A stretch of 9,071 bases of DNA, taken from positions 1-9,071 of the forward strand of contig JALOPK010000113.1 of NCBI GenBank assembly GCA_025453925.1, read 5' to 3'. A model generated the notes under the pieces. It worked only from the letters and a program-made list of their open reading frames with translations, had not been told where the DNA came from and made no database searches. Positions 1-7,392 of the stretch are shown one piece after another (within the stretch, counting starts at the first letter, position 1; every line of letters begins with the position of its first letter). The position numbers and the translations under genes are program-made. Origin of the DNA: Candidatus Eiseniibacteriota bacterium (GTDB lineage: Bacteria > JAFGKV01).

Positions 1-3000
1 TCCGACCTGACACCGAATGGACACCCAGCACGGCGGATTCGACGGAAGCGCATTGAAGCACGAAAACCGTCTCGTCCTGTGGTCCGCGGTGCATGGCGAC
101 AATGCCGACGTAACCCGGCTCATCCGCGACCGCCACGGACACCGCTCTGCTAGTGCCGCGATTCGAGGCGTGATCCGCCGCCTCCACTCGGAGCATGTGA
201 ATGCCCGCCGGAAGGGGGCCGACTGCCCCGGAGAGTCGTAGCGGCGCGCCGTCAGCATCCCACTGTACCAGCGTCGGCACGGTCGGTGCATCGTCAACCA
301 GGAAGGTCACGCTGGTGGTGTCCACTCCGGTTCCCGAGTCACTCAGGTGGGCGACGAAGGGCACCACGGCAGGTACCCACATGGAGTCCTGGAACCCCGC
401 CAAGGCAACGGCCAGCGCAATCAAGGGCGGCTCCCGATCCTTGGGGGCAACGACCACGGAGCGCTCGCCGATGTTGTTCGCCAGCGAGCGCTCGCGGGCG
501 ACGGAGTCGGGATTGCAGCTCACACGGAACCAATGGGTCTGGAAGTGATCCACGGCGACCCACCCAAGCTCGTTCTCGACCATCGTTCCCGCGCCAAGAC
601 CCACGAAAGGCGTATCAGCCAGCTCCGTCCACTCCCCACCGCCTCCCGCACGATGATGGATGGTGACATTGAACCCTCCGCTGCCGGCACCGCCGATGTT
701 CCGCACTGCATACCGCACGCTCACGGTATCATCCTCGGAGGGCGCCGACGGGGTGAAGCGGATCTCCTCGCCGCGGACCATGAGGTCAGGTTCGGCCACG
801 ACCTCCACTATACGCTCGACAGTGTTGTTCCCCTCGTTGGTCTCGACCACGCTGTCACTCTGGTCGATGGTGAGGCGAACAGCCGCGGTGAGTGCATCAC
901 TCGGGGCAAGGAACCGTGCGGCCACGCCTCGTTCGGAGATGCCTCCTAACCCGGCGATGGAGGTGTCCGTGGCATCCGGCGCCAGGTCTCCACACTCCCA
1001 GAAGATGGAAAAGGCTCTGGCGGAGTCCTCCCCCGCGTTGCGGATAGTTGCCGACACCACGACGGTATCCCGGGTGAGCACTGGTACCGGGCTGACCTCG
1101 AGCCCCGAAGGGCAGAGCAGGTCGACGCCGCTCACCACAACCACGGAGTCGACCCGTGTGTTGTTCGACTCGTCCGACTCCCGGATCATCCCATTCGGAT
1201 CCGCCACTGCCCGCACCCGGTGGAGGCCCGGGTACCCGGACGTTGCAAAAGCTGTCTGCAACGTCGCCGATTGGCCGCCCCCCACCGTGACACCCCACTC
1301 CCCCAGCATAGTATCACGCTCGTCTGGGCGCTGATGGAAGACGGCCACTGAGGCGCTCTCCGCAACGGCTTCCCCGGCGTTGCGTATGAGGATCCTCACG
1401 CCTACCGGGTCTCCTGCCGGGGGATGCAGGTTGGAGAACGCCAGGGAGTCGATGAGGAGGTCAGGTGCAGTTGCGATGCGGATGGTGGCGCGTGCCGTGT
1501 CGTTGCCGGTCGTGATCTCCTCGCCCGGCTCGATGGCGAAGAGCGTCTGATAGTCGCCGGGGAAACGGGGTTCCGGCCAGGCAATGGCGACGGCAGTGCT
1601 CTCACCGGGGGGCACGGCACCGGAGATACCTGAGTCTACCGGCGTCAATGCCGGGCTGGCAGGACCACTGGCGAGGAACCGCCACGGCACGGAATCCGCC
1701 GTCACTGAACCAAGGTTCGCGATCTTCCCTTCGAGGAGCAGCTCCCCATACTCTTGGGGATCCGGGGTCAGAACCCGCAGCCCCACACATGCAGGATCCG
1801 GGAGGATGGCGATCTCCAGAAATGCCGTGTTGTCACCAGCAGCCACCTCGGGGGAGACGCCTCGGACCTCAGCAGTCGCGGTGATGAGGTGGTGACTCGC
1901 CGACGAAGGCCAAAGGGCGGAGAACTGCCGGCTGGAGCCCGGCTGAACGGCCACGAGCATGGTATCCATCAGGACATCCGTGGATACGCCCGAGCTGTCC
2001 TCCAGCACGAGACGCACCGTATCAGCCACTGCGTTCCCGCGGTTCATGAGGACCCCGTCGATCCGAGCCATGGTCCCCGGAGGGGGCAGCGGTGGGGTCA
2101 GGGTGAGTCCGTTCCTGAAGTTCATGTCGACGCCGCCCGTCAGCGATACCCGCCACTGCTGGAGCGACGGCGTCACCCGGGAATCGGTGGTCGATAGCGT
2201 GGCGCGGAGTTGCAGGTAGGCATCGGTGACCGCGCTGAGGTCGACCGGCGACGCCGTCAGGCCCTCCAGACCCTGGACAGGCTCGAAGGAACCGGCCACG
2301 GTCGGGGACGAGAGCACCGTCAGGGTGACCGCGGTTGCCGCTGGCGTGTCGGCAGTCCACGTCAGCTCCCGCCACGAGGCGGCAGGGCCAATCGCAGTGG
2401 AGGTGAGCGTCCCGGACGGTTGGAAGTCAACAGCATACGCGAACACCTCGTAGATCCGCGATCCCCACGACACGCCGGAAGGGAACGGATGGGGCAGGCC
2501 CTGGCCAAACTCGAATCTGATGTAGCGAACGGGTCTGGGCGTCTCCACCGAGAAGAACATCGGTGTGGGGATGTGATCGAGATCCGGCACAGAGAACGGC
2601 CCGAGGACGCCCCACTCGACATAGTCCAGATCGTCCAACGAAGAGCTCACTCGATAAAGCGACCACACCGGGCGATCATCCACACCGATCCAATGCTCAG
2701 ACCCCAGGAGCCCGAGAGTCCGCTCCTGTCCGAGATCAATCACCGCCTCTTGCGCGTAGTCATTGTTGGCGAACAGGAACTGACCATACTGGCCCGCACC
2801 GCTACCGATGTCTTCCCCGATCAGGTTGAGCGGGTCCGTATAGGGATTCTGGTTGACGCTGGAGACATGGATGACAGTGGCGCCCTGATCAACGTGGGCG
2901 TAGTCCGTGGGATTCACCTGCGCGTGCAGAATCACGGTGTGGAGCTCCGGATCGACGACGAGCTGCACAAGGGAGTCGGCCGCAAACTGCCCCGCGTGAC

Positions 3001-6000
3001 GCTGCGCCCACGCCGTCCCTCCTCCCGGCGTCGGGTCGACGGTGAAACTCGCCGTGACGGACCAGGCGCCGTCGAAGACGCCCTCGACCGCCTTGCACCG
3101 CCAGAAGTATGTGGTGCCCGGTTGAAGGCCTGAAGGAACCCACGCGGTGGTCGCCTCCTGCTCGGGGATGAGCCCGGAACTCTGGAACCCGGTCGAGCCC
3201 GGCGTGAGGCTGTCGGACTGGGCGATCTGGAACTCGTAGGCGCGATTCTGAGACTGCCCTGGCAGGTTGTTCACCGTCAGAGTCAGCAGGGACAGCGACA
3301 CGACTTCGCAGTCGAAGGGCGCCGCGAGGGACGGGGGAGTCAGCAGGGCCTCGAAGAGGAGCTGGGAGACGTTATTGTCCTCGCGAAGCTCGGCCATGAC
3401 GTTCAGGTGGTCCGCGGCAGCGGAGACCACTCGCGGTCCCAGACCGGGGCCGGTGTTCCACTCCACGCTGAATCGAGTGGAACGGCGCGTGCCGCACGTG
3501 TCCGCCAGTACGGCGATCTCCTGCGATGGCGATTCCTGGCCGGCTGCGAATCTCACCCCCACGGCTTCCGATGAGGCTCTCCCCTGGTTCTCGACGATGG
3601 CCCCGATCATGATGTCGTGGTGCTCGCCAACCACGGAAGGCGTGATCCACAAGCTATCCGGATTCACGAGGAGATCGGGTCCGGTCGGGGCCGCCAGCTC
3701 CACCAGCGGGTCTCCAAGCAGCGCAAACATGTTCATGATGATTGAACCGCCGGCGATCTTGCCCGCGGTGGTCAGCGGACCCATGCGCCGTTCCAGATCC
3801 ACGCACAGGCCGTCGAAGAACGCCCTTGCTCCATAGTACGCTGACACTTCGTCGGCCCGGGCGGTCGCGCTCCAGAACCCGATGGCGCCATTGGCGTCGT
3901 CCTTGAGCCGGAGGAACGCCTCACCCAAGGCGCTGGTGTCCGGCTCGCCGAACGCTGCGGAGTTGCAGGTAAGCCCCATCCCGACGGGCAGCGACATCCC
4001 GTTGGTCAGGGAGTCGGTGTCGGTGATGTCGAACATGATGCCCCAGGTGAGTGCCGCGCCGTGGCCGATGTAGTTGACCGCGATGCACCCGTCACTGATG
4101 GCATCGACGATACGCTTGTTGTAGTAGCCCGGCTGGTAACCGTTCAGGGTGCGGTAGACCCTGGCGGCATCTCCGATGAACGGGGTAGGGAGAACGTAGT
4201 CGCGGAAGATGGCTTCGGCATGGCTCTCGAACATGACTTGCTCGGAGTCATTGAATCCCCCGACTACCATGACGACACGTTTCCGCCACGCCTCGTCGGC
4301 GTCGTAGGACTCGGGATACCGCAGCACTTTGGCCACCGCATTGTCCGCCTGCGCGGCGTCCTCGACGGGCAGACGCCCGATATGCATCTCCGGATACACG
4401 TCACCGTCGGAGAGTTCGACGAAGTAGTTCTCCGAGATCGGGTATCCCCAGCAGGGCACAAAGGAGTGCTTGGCGTCCTCGCCGTACCGTCGCAGGTAGT
4501 CCCATGACGCGTCACCGAACAGGAGAACATGCTCGGGGGGAACTGACGACCAGTTGACGAATGCGTACTGCAGAAAATCCCGAATGGCGGCAGGGTCGAT
4601 GATGCCCCAGTTGAACTCATCGAAGACATCCTGCACATCGATCGCCCGGCTTGGCAGCTGGGCGGCCCGGGCCAGCGCCAGATCCACCGCGGCGTCAAAC
4701 AGGTTGTGGTAGGGGTTCTGATCACCAACGGACTCGCGATCATACGATATGATCAGGTATGCGGCCTGGCCATCCGTGGAGGCCAGGGGGGGTTCCGCGG
4801 CCCGCTCCCGCGCGAGCTTCAGCGGGCGGACGAAGCGCGAGCGGGCCGCCACCGCGAATCGGGATGAATCGCCGACAGTTGCCTCGAAAGTCAGGGTCGT
4901 GCCGCTGTGAGACCACCCCACCATCCTCTCCCCCCGCACCAGATCCAGCACCACGATGTCGGCGGTAGAGATTCCTTCCACTCGGACTGTCCACGTGCCT
5001 GGCCCGAGGACCGCCGGCACGGAAAAATCAAGGGTATCCTGCACGGCCGTCAGGGAGCGATCGTACCGGAGTCCCCAACAGTCGAAGTAGGATGTGCTGA
5101 GGGATCCAGCGTCGGTGTCGGGCAGAAAGCGCACGGCAAGGGTGTTCGATCCGGCAAGAAGCCAGGAGGGCTCGATCACGTCTCCCTCAACGGAGGAATC
5201 GTAGCAGAACGGCACTCTCCCGTTCCCCTCACCCCACACCTGGTCACCCACGAAGTTGCCGTTCAGCGTAAACTGCGTGTGGTGCTGGGTCTGCGCGTCC
5301 GTGACATTGGAGAAACCGTACAGGGATGCCTTGAGCAGCGGCCCGCTTTGCGATGGCAGGGGGTTGTGGAGCATCACGTCGAAGTTTTGTGTGACGCCCG
5401 CCGTGCCGGCGCTCCACTTCCTCCAGTACCATTCGGTGGGCCACGGCGCGTCGCCGGTGTTGCTGAGGAAGGCGAGGAGATCCTGCTCAGCGTGGGCAAC
5501 CGCCACGTGCCAGTCTACGACCGGAGGAACGCCGGACGGCGCCGCATTCCTCTCGGAGAGTCGAACCCCCGCCGTATCCCCCCAGGACAGCCAGTACACG
5601 TTGGCGGCGGTGTAGTGATCCCACCAGTCGGTCAGCCGGCAGCCAGGGTCGGCCCGGAGATTGGGGTGTCCATGGAAGATGACCGAATCGCCGGGCTCGA
5701 CTGAGCCGGCAGCATACCCCGTGACCATGAAGGGCACGTCTTCCCCGCGGCACGTCAGTCGGAGCGTGGCCGGATCGATGGTCGAGAGATCAATGCCGGC
5801 ATCCTCGATGTCGGCGCCGGAGAGCGCGCAGATTCCCTGGCGGTCGATGTAGATCTTCACGGCATTCTCCGGCGGGCGCACGGGATCCCTGCGAAGGGTC
5901 ACGGGAGGAACGGCCCTCCACGCCACCGCCTGCGCATGGTTCACCGCGACGCGGTAGGCCTGGTCGAAGCTGGGCTCGTCCATGCGGGATCCACCGCCGG

Positions 6001-6484
6001 GGATCGAGAACCGCACCTCCACGGTGAGCCCCTTGGCCGTCAGCACGCCCGCGGGGCCGGGGATTACGGGAAACAGGGCCAACTCCACCACCCGCTGGTG
6101 GCGAAGCCACCCCTCCGCAGTCACCAGATGCCACGTATGTGGGATCACCCGGAGAGCACCGGCCCCGGCAGTGTCAGCCATGGCGGCGATGGCACCCACG
6201 TGGGACGAAGTGCCGGTCGCAACAGACGAGACGTCGATGGTGCCGCGGGGGGGCACGGCAACCGTAACGAGCGCACACGGCAGATCGGGCAGCCCTGTCG
6301 CCATGGAGTGCCTGAGGCCGGGGGCCTCGATGCGAAGCCGTCCTGCCCCGTCACGGGCGACGGAAGCGGTCCAGTCGGCCTCCAGCACGACCCGGTCGGC
6401 GGACTGGTGCACCAGGCGGACCGGCGAGGACGCCACGGCCATCCCGCTCGCCAGCAACAGCAGGGGCGCCAGAGCGGTGATCAT
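1..6484 (-). CDS. Giant exported peptidase C25 (gingipain family) with CARDB stalk, 3' end outside window
   Basis: This is a secreted or surface cysteine endopeptidase of the caspase-like C25 clan. The reading frame is open without a stop from the ATG at 6484 to the left edge, giving at least 2161 residues. Seen in order: signal peptide (1-18); pro-region with the C25-type segment KIYIDRQGICALSGADI (about 210-226) and NVYWLSWG; a jelly-roll-like segment (about 335-478); the catalytic domain (about 575-932) with DEFNWG, FGDASWDY, PEMHIGRLPV, NYIGHG (His808) and LTCNSAAF (Cys840); then CARDB, FnIII-like, discoidin-like, more CARDB and Ig-like modules. The His-Cys spacing of 32 residues is close to the 33 of RgpB. 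The start is secure: an in-frame TGA lies two codons upstream, AAAGG sits 7 nt before the ATG, and the ATG overlaps the lipid-kinase stop as ATGA. Last visible gene of a three-gene operon. Its substrate is unknown. A PorU-like sortase role is an alternative, but the long adhesive C-terminal half and sorting-like tail fit a secreted cargo better. Confidence 0.93.
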   Translation of the reverse strand, partial: MITALAPLLLLASGMAVASSPVRLVHQSADRVVLEADWTASVARDGAGRLRIEAPGLRHSMATGLPDLPCALVTVAVPPRGTIDVSSVATGTSSHVGAIAAMADTAGAGALRVIPHTWHLVTAEGWLRHQRVVELALFPVIPGPAGVLTAKGLTVEVRFSIPGGGSRMDEPSFDQAYRVAVNHAQAVAWRAVPPVTLRRDPVRPPENAVKIYIDRQGICALSGADIEDAGIDLSTIDPATLRLTCRGEDVPFMVTGYAAGSVEPGDSVIFHGHPNLRADPGCRLTDWWDHYTAANVYWLSWGDTAGVRLSERNAAPSGVPPVVDWHVAVAHAEQDLLAFLSNTGDAPWPTEWYWRKWSAGTAGVTQNFDVMLHNPLPSQSGPLLKASLYGFSNVTDAQTQHHTQFTLNGNFVGDQVWGEGNGRVPFCYDSSVEGDVIEPSWLLAGSNTLAVRFLPDTDAGSLSTSYFDCWGLRYDRSLTAVQDTLDFSVPAVLGPGTWTVRVEGISTADIVVLDLVRGERMVGWSHSGTTLTFEATVGDSSRFAVAARSRFVRPLKLARERAAEPPLASTDGQAAYLIISYDRESVGDQNPYHNLFDAAVDLALARAAQLPSRAIDVQDVFDEFNWGIIDPAAIRDFLQYAFVNWSSVPPEHVLLFGDASWDYLRRYGEDAKHSFVPCWGYPISENYFVELSDGDVYPEMHIGRLPVEDAAQADNAVAKVLRYPESYDADEAWRKRVVMVVGGFNDSEQVMFESHAEAIFRDYVLPTPFIGDAARVYRTLNGYQPGYYNKRIVDAISDGCIAVNYIGHGAALTWGIMFDITDTDSLTNGMSLPVGMGLTCNSAAFGEPDTSALGEAFLRLKDDANGAIGFWSATARADEVSAYYGARAFFDGLCVDLERRMGPLTTAGKIAGGSIIMNMFALLGDPLVELAAPTGPDLLVNPDSLWITPSVVGEHHDIMIGAIVENQGRASSEAVGVRFAAGQESPSQEIAVLADTCGTRRSTRFSVEWNTGPGLGPRVVSAAADHLNVMAELREDNNVSQLLFEALLTPPSLAAPFDCEVVSLSLLTLTVNNLPGQSQNRAYEFQIAQSDSLTPGSTGFQSSGLIPEQEATTAWVPSGLQPGTTYFWRCKAVEGVFDGAWSVTASFTVDPTPGGGTAWAQRHAGQFAADSLVQLVVDPELHTVILHAQVNPTDYAHVDQGATVIHVSSVNQNPYTDPLNLIGEDIGSGAGQYGQFLFANNDYAQEAVIDLGQERTLGLLGSEHWIGVDDRPVWSLYRVSSSLDDLDYVEWGVLGPFSVPDLDHIPTPMFFSVETPRPVRYIRFEFGQGLPHPFPSGVSWGSRIYEVFAYAVDFQPSGTLTSTAIGPAASWRELTWTADTPAATAVTLTVLSSPTVAGSFEPVQGLEGLTASPVDLSAVTDAYLQLRATLSTTDSRVTPSLQQWRVSLTGGVDMNFRNGLTLTPPLPPPGTMARIDGVLMNRGNAVADTVRLVLEDSSGVSTDVLMDTMLVAVQPGSSRQFSALWPSSASHHLITATAEVRGVSPEVAAGDNTAFLEIAILPDPACVGLRVLTPDPQEYGELLLEGKIANLGSVTADSVPWRFLASGPASPALTPVDSGISGAVPPGESTAVAIAWPEPRFPGDYQTLFAIEPGEEITTGNDTARATIRIATAPDLLIDSLAFSNLHPPAGDPVGVRILIRNAGEAVAESASVAVFHQRPDERDTMLGEWGVTVGGGQSATLQTAFATSGYPGLHRVRAVADPNGMIRESDESNNTRVDSVVVVSGVDLLCPSGLEVSPVPVLTRDTVVVSATIRNAGEDSARAFSIFWECGDLAPDATDTSIAGLGGISERGVAARFLAPSDALTAAVRLTIDQSDSVVETNEGNNTVERIVEVVAEPDLMVRGEEIRFTPSAPSEDDTVSVRYAVRNIGGAGSGGFNVTIHHRAGGGGEWTELADTPFVGLGAGTMVENELGWVAVDHFQTHWFRVSCNPDSVARERSLANNIGERSVVVAPKDREPPLIALAVALAGFQDSMWVPAVVPFVAHLSDSGTGVDTTSVTFLVDDAPTVPTLVQWDADGAPLRLSGAVGPLPAGIHMLRVEAADHASNRGTSRAVSVAVADEPGYVGIVAMHRGPQDETVFVLQCASVESAVLGVHSVSGR
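110..442 (-). other. Ig-like module near the C-terminus of the C25 peptidase
   Basis: Residues about 2015-2125 run from REPPLIALAVAGFQD through HLSDSGTGVDTTSVTFLVDD to GPLPAGIHMLRVEAADHASN. The pattern 'D.sGvd..sv.f.vD' followed by 'PLpaG.H.l.v.a.D.a.N' is that of bacterial Ig-like domains found in large extracellular proteins. It separates the CARDB array from the probable C-terminal sorting tail. Confidence 0.6.
446..2131 (-). repeat. Five tandem CARDB-type protein repeats
   Basis: Residues about 1452-2013 hold five consecutive units of roughly 110 residues, each with an N-terminal strand, a 'v.v.V.N.G...a' core, and a C-terminal closing strand. Clear boundaries include APDLLIDSLAFSN ending in IRESDESNNTRVDSV, GVDLLCPSGLEVSP ending in VVETNEGNNTVERI, and EPDLMVRGEEIRFTP ending in ERSLANNIGERSVVV. 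The first two units (about 1452-1560 and 1561-1675) are degenerate: the closing motif is reduced to AAGDNTAFL and TTGNDTARA. CARDB units are adhesion-like beta sandwiches, so the array probably acts as a stalk that holds the peptidase away from the cell or anchors it. The repeats are at protein level, and I saw no near-identical DNA repeats. Confidence 0.75.
2420..3676 (-). other. First CARDB, fibronectin-III-like and discoidin-like modules
   Basis: Immediately after the catalytic domain, residues 937-1045 form a CARDB domain that starts PDLLVNPDSLWITP and ends with the typical AELREDNNVSQ. Residues about 1050-1150 look like a fibronectin type III domain (GLQPGTTYFWRCKAV, then GAWSVTASFTV). 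Residues about 1220-1355 resemble an F5/8 type C (discoidin) fold: EAVIDLGQERTLGLLG, then RPVRYIRFEFGQG, then SRIYEVFAYAVDF. Discoidin folds often bind glycans or lipid head groups, so this may be the targeting module. Assignments rest on landmark strands only, and the discoidin call is less certain than the CARDB call. Confidence 0.6.
3689..4762 (-). other. Peptidase C25 catalytic domain
   Basis: Residues about 575-932. It opens with the beta strand AYLIISYD and continues with DEFNWGIIDPAAIRDFLQYA, FGDASWDYLRRYG, a GDVYPEMHIGRLPV strand, KRVVMVVGGFNDSE, the VNYIGHGAA histidine loop (His808, codon 4061-4063), the GLTCNSAAFGEP cysteine loop (Cys840, codon 3965-3967), and closes with MFALLGDPLVEL, the usual C-terminal landmark of these domains. 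Asp695 sits nine residues before the Arg of IGR, like Asp163 of RgpB. The dyad is intact, so the enzyme is predicted to be active. The S1 specificity (Arg, Lys or other) cannot be read by eye. Confidence 0.9.
4763..6430 (-). other. N-terminal pro-region and jelly-roll segment of the C25 peptidase
   Basis: Residues about 19-574 precede the catalytic domain. The part around 210-260 (VKIYIDRQGICAL, then TIDPATLRLTCRGEDVPF) follows the pattern seen at the start of many C25 proteins, where a 'v+i.v...Giy.l...dL' strand is followed by 'idp..l.l...G..vp'. Residues near 290-302 (WWDHYTAANVYWLSWG) are a second family landmark. From about 335 to 478 an HAEQDLLAFLS helix is followed by strands (FTLNGNFVGDQVWG, SNTLAVRFLPDTDAG, SYFDCWGLRYDRSL) resembling a galactose-binding-like beta sandwich. 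The segment could act as a pro-domain that is removed on activation, as in gingipains. That role is inferred. Confidence 0.65.
6431..6484 (-). other. Signal peptide of the C25 peptidase
   Basis: Residues 1-18 read as a short hydrophobic leader with an L-rich core (APLLLLASGM) and an AVA-SS junction that fits signal peptidase I cleavage after Ala18. There is no Lys or Arg in the n-region, which is unusual. No upstream in-frame start can supply one because a TGA lies two codons before the ATG. Judged by eye only. Confidence 0.7.
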
Positions 6485-7392
6485 GACTCAGCCTTTGGTG
6501 GCCGCGTCCGCGGCGAGACTAGTCTGATGGCCGCCTGCTCGATCCGGACTTCGACCGGAGAAGTGGCAAGGTACTCTCCATCCGCACAGACCGGTACGGG
6601 GGTGTTCGTGGCAATGGTTGCCCGGCGCGCGGAGGAAGTGATGAACAAGGGTGAGTCGACATGGCCTCCCGAGAACACCCGGGGGAGCAACCGAAGCAGG
6701 CTGAGCTTGGACATGGGGAGCACGACACATATCTCCATGATCCCATCCTCCATGGAGGATGACGGCGAGAGCATCATGCCCCCGCCGTAGTAGGGCGCAT
6801 TGGCCAGTGAGACCATCATGGCACGTCCCTGGAAGTTGAACGTATCGCTTCGGATGGTGAACTCTGGTGGCACGAAACGTGCAAGCTGTCTGAGCGCTGC
6901 AATAACGTACACCAAACGGCCCCGGACGATTCGCATCCTGGAGGCAGCGATGGAGACCAGCGCGTCGAATCCCATGGCGGCGATGGAGGCGAACGGTTTC
7001 TCCCCGACGTAGCCGACGTCAACCTCACGTTCGATGCCCTCGGCCAGCAGCCCCGCAGCCTCCTCCGCTCGCGCGGGAATGCCGAGGCTGCGCGCCACGT
7101 CGTTCCCTCTGCCGCAAGGAACAAGCGCCATGACCGCTCGCTCTCCCGGAGGCATGGAGGCAAGCGCCATGTTGAGTGATCCATCGCCGCCACAGATCAC
7201 AATCCGCTGGCCGGAGTCCCCCGCGTGTCCTTGAATGAGTTCCCTGAAGTGCTGCGCCGTGGTGCTGTGGTGGAACTCGGCCGCCAGCCCCAAACGCGCG
7301 AAGATGGCGGGAAGCCTGGCGCCGATCCGCCGGCCCTGCCCGTTGCCGCTAGCCGGGTTCACCACGACTCGATGGTGAAACGGCCCTCTCAT
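6481..7392 (-). CDS. Diacylglycerol kinase family lipid kinase (YegS/DgkB/BmrU type)
   Basis: This is a soluble or peripheral membrane kinase predicted to phosphorylate a lipid such as diacylglycerol with ATP, on the cytoplasmic side of the membrane. The 303-residue product has the family motifs in order: VVVNPASGNGQGR (9-21), the ATP-binding loop GGDGSLN (68-74, Ser in place of the usual Thr of GGDGT), PCGRGNDVARSLGIP (92-106), DVGYVG (125-130), AAMGFDA (138-144), YYGGGMMLSPSSSMEDG (201-217) and CADGEYL (269-275). Length matches the usual 290-330. The ATG at 7392 is chosen over the in-frame ATG at 7434 because it overlaps the upstream stop as ATGA, has AAGG 9 nt before it, and starts right before the conserved first strand; the longer start would overlap the upstream gene by 46 bp with non-conserved basic residues. 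The stop overlaps the C25 start as ATGA. Which lipid is the substrate cannot be told from sequence. Confidence 0.92.
   Translation of the reverse strand: MRGPFHHRVVVNPASGNGQGRRIGARLPAIFARLGLAAEFHHSTTAQHFRELIQGHAGDSGQRIVICGGDGSLNMALASMPPGERAVMALVPCGRGNDVARSLGIPARAEEAAGLLAEGIEREVDVGYVGEKPFASIAAMGFDALVSIAASRMRIVRGRLVYVIAALRQLARFVPPEFTIRSDTFNFQGRAMMVSLANAPYYGGGMMLSPSSSMEDGIMEICVVLPMSKLSLLRLLPRVFSGGHVDSPLFITSSARRATIATNTPVPVCADGEYLATSPVEVRIEQAAIRLVSPRTRPPKAES
6492..6496 (-). promoter_or_regulatory. Ribosome binding site of the C25 peptidase gene
   Basis: AAAGG on the minus strand lies 7 nt before the ATG at 6484, inside the last codons of the lipid-kinase gene. This fits re-initiation by ribosomes that terminate at the overlapping TGA. 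Confidence 0.6.

Noticed and set aside
1402-1620. Short minus-strand frames inside the C25 gene (for example 1402-1620, 897-1298, 2022-2375)
   Set aside because: They are in other frames of a gene that is clearly coding throughout and show no motifs or ribosome sites of their own.
2210-3133. A 307-codon open frame on the plus strand, with other long plus-strand frames at 347-949, 4907-5704 and 5936-6790
   Set aside because: All are exact codon-phase complements of the C25 gene, their translations are rich in Arg, Gly and His with no recognisable motif, and such shadows are expected in GC-rich coding DNA.
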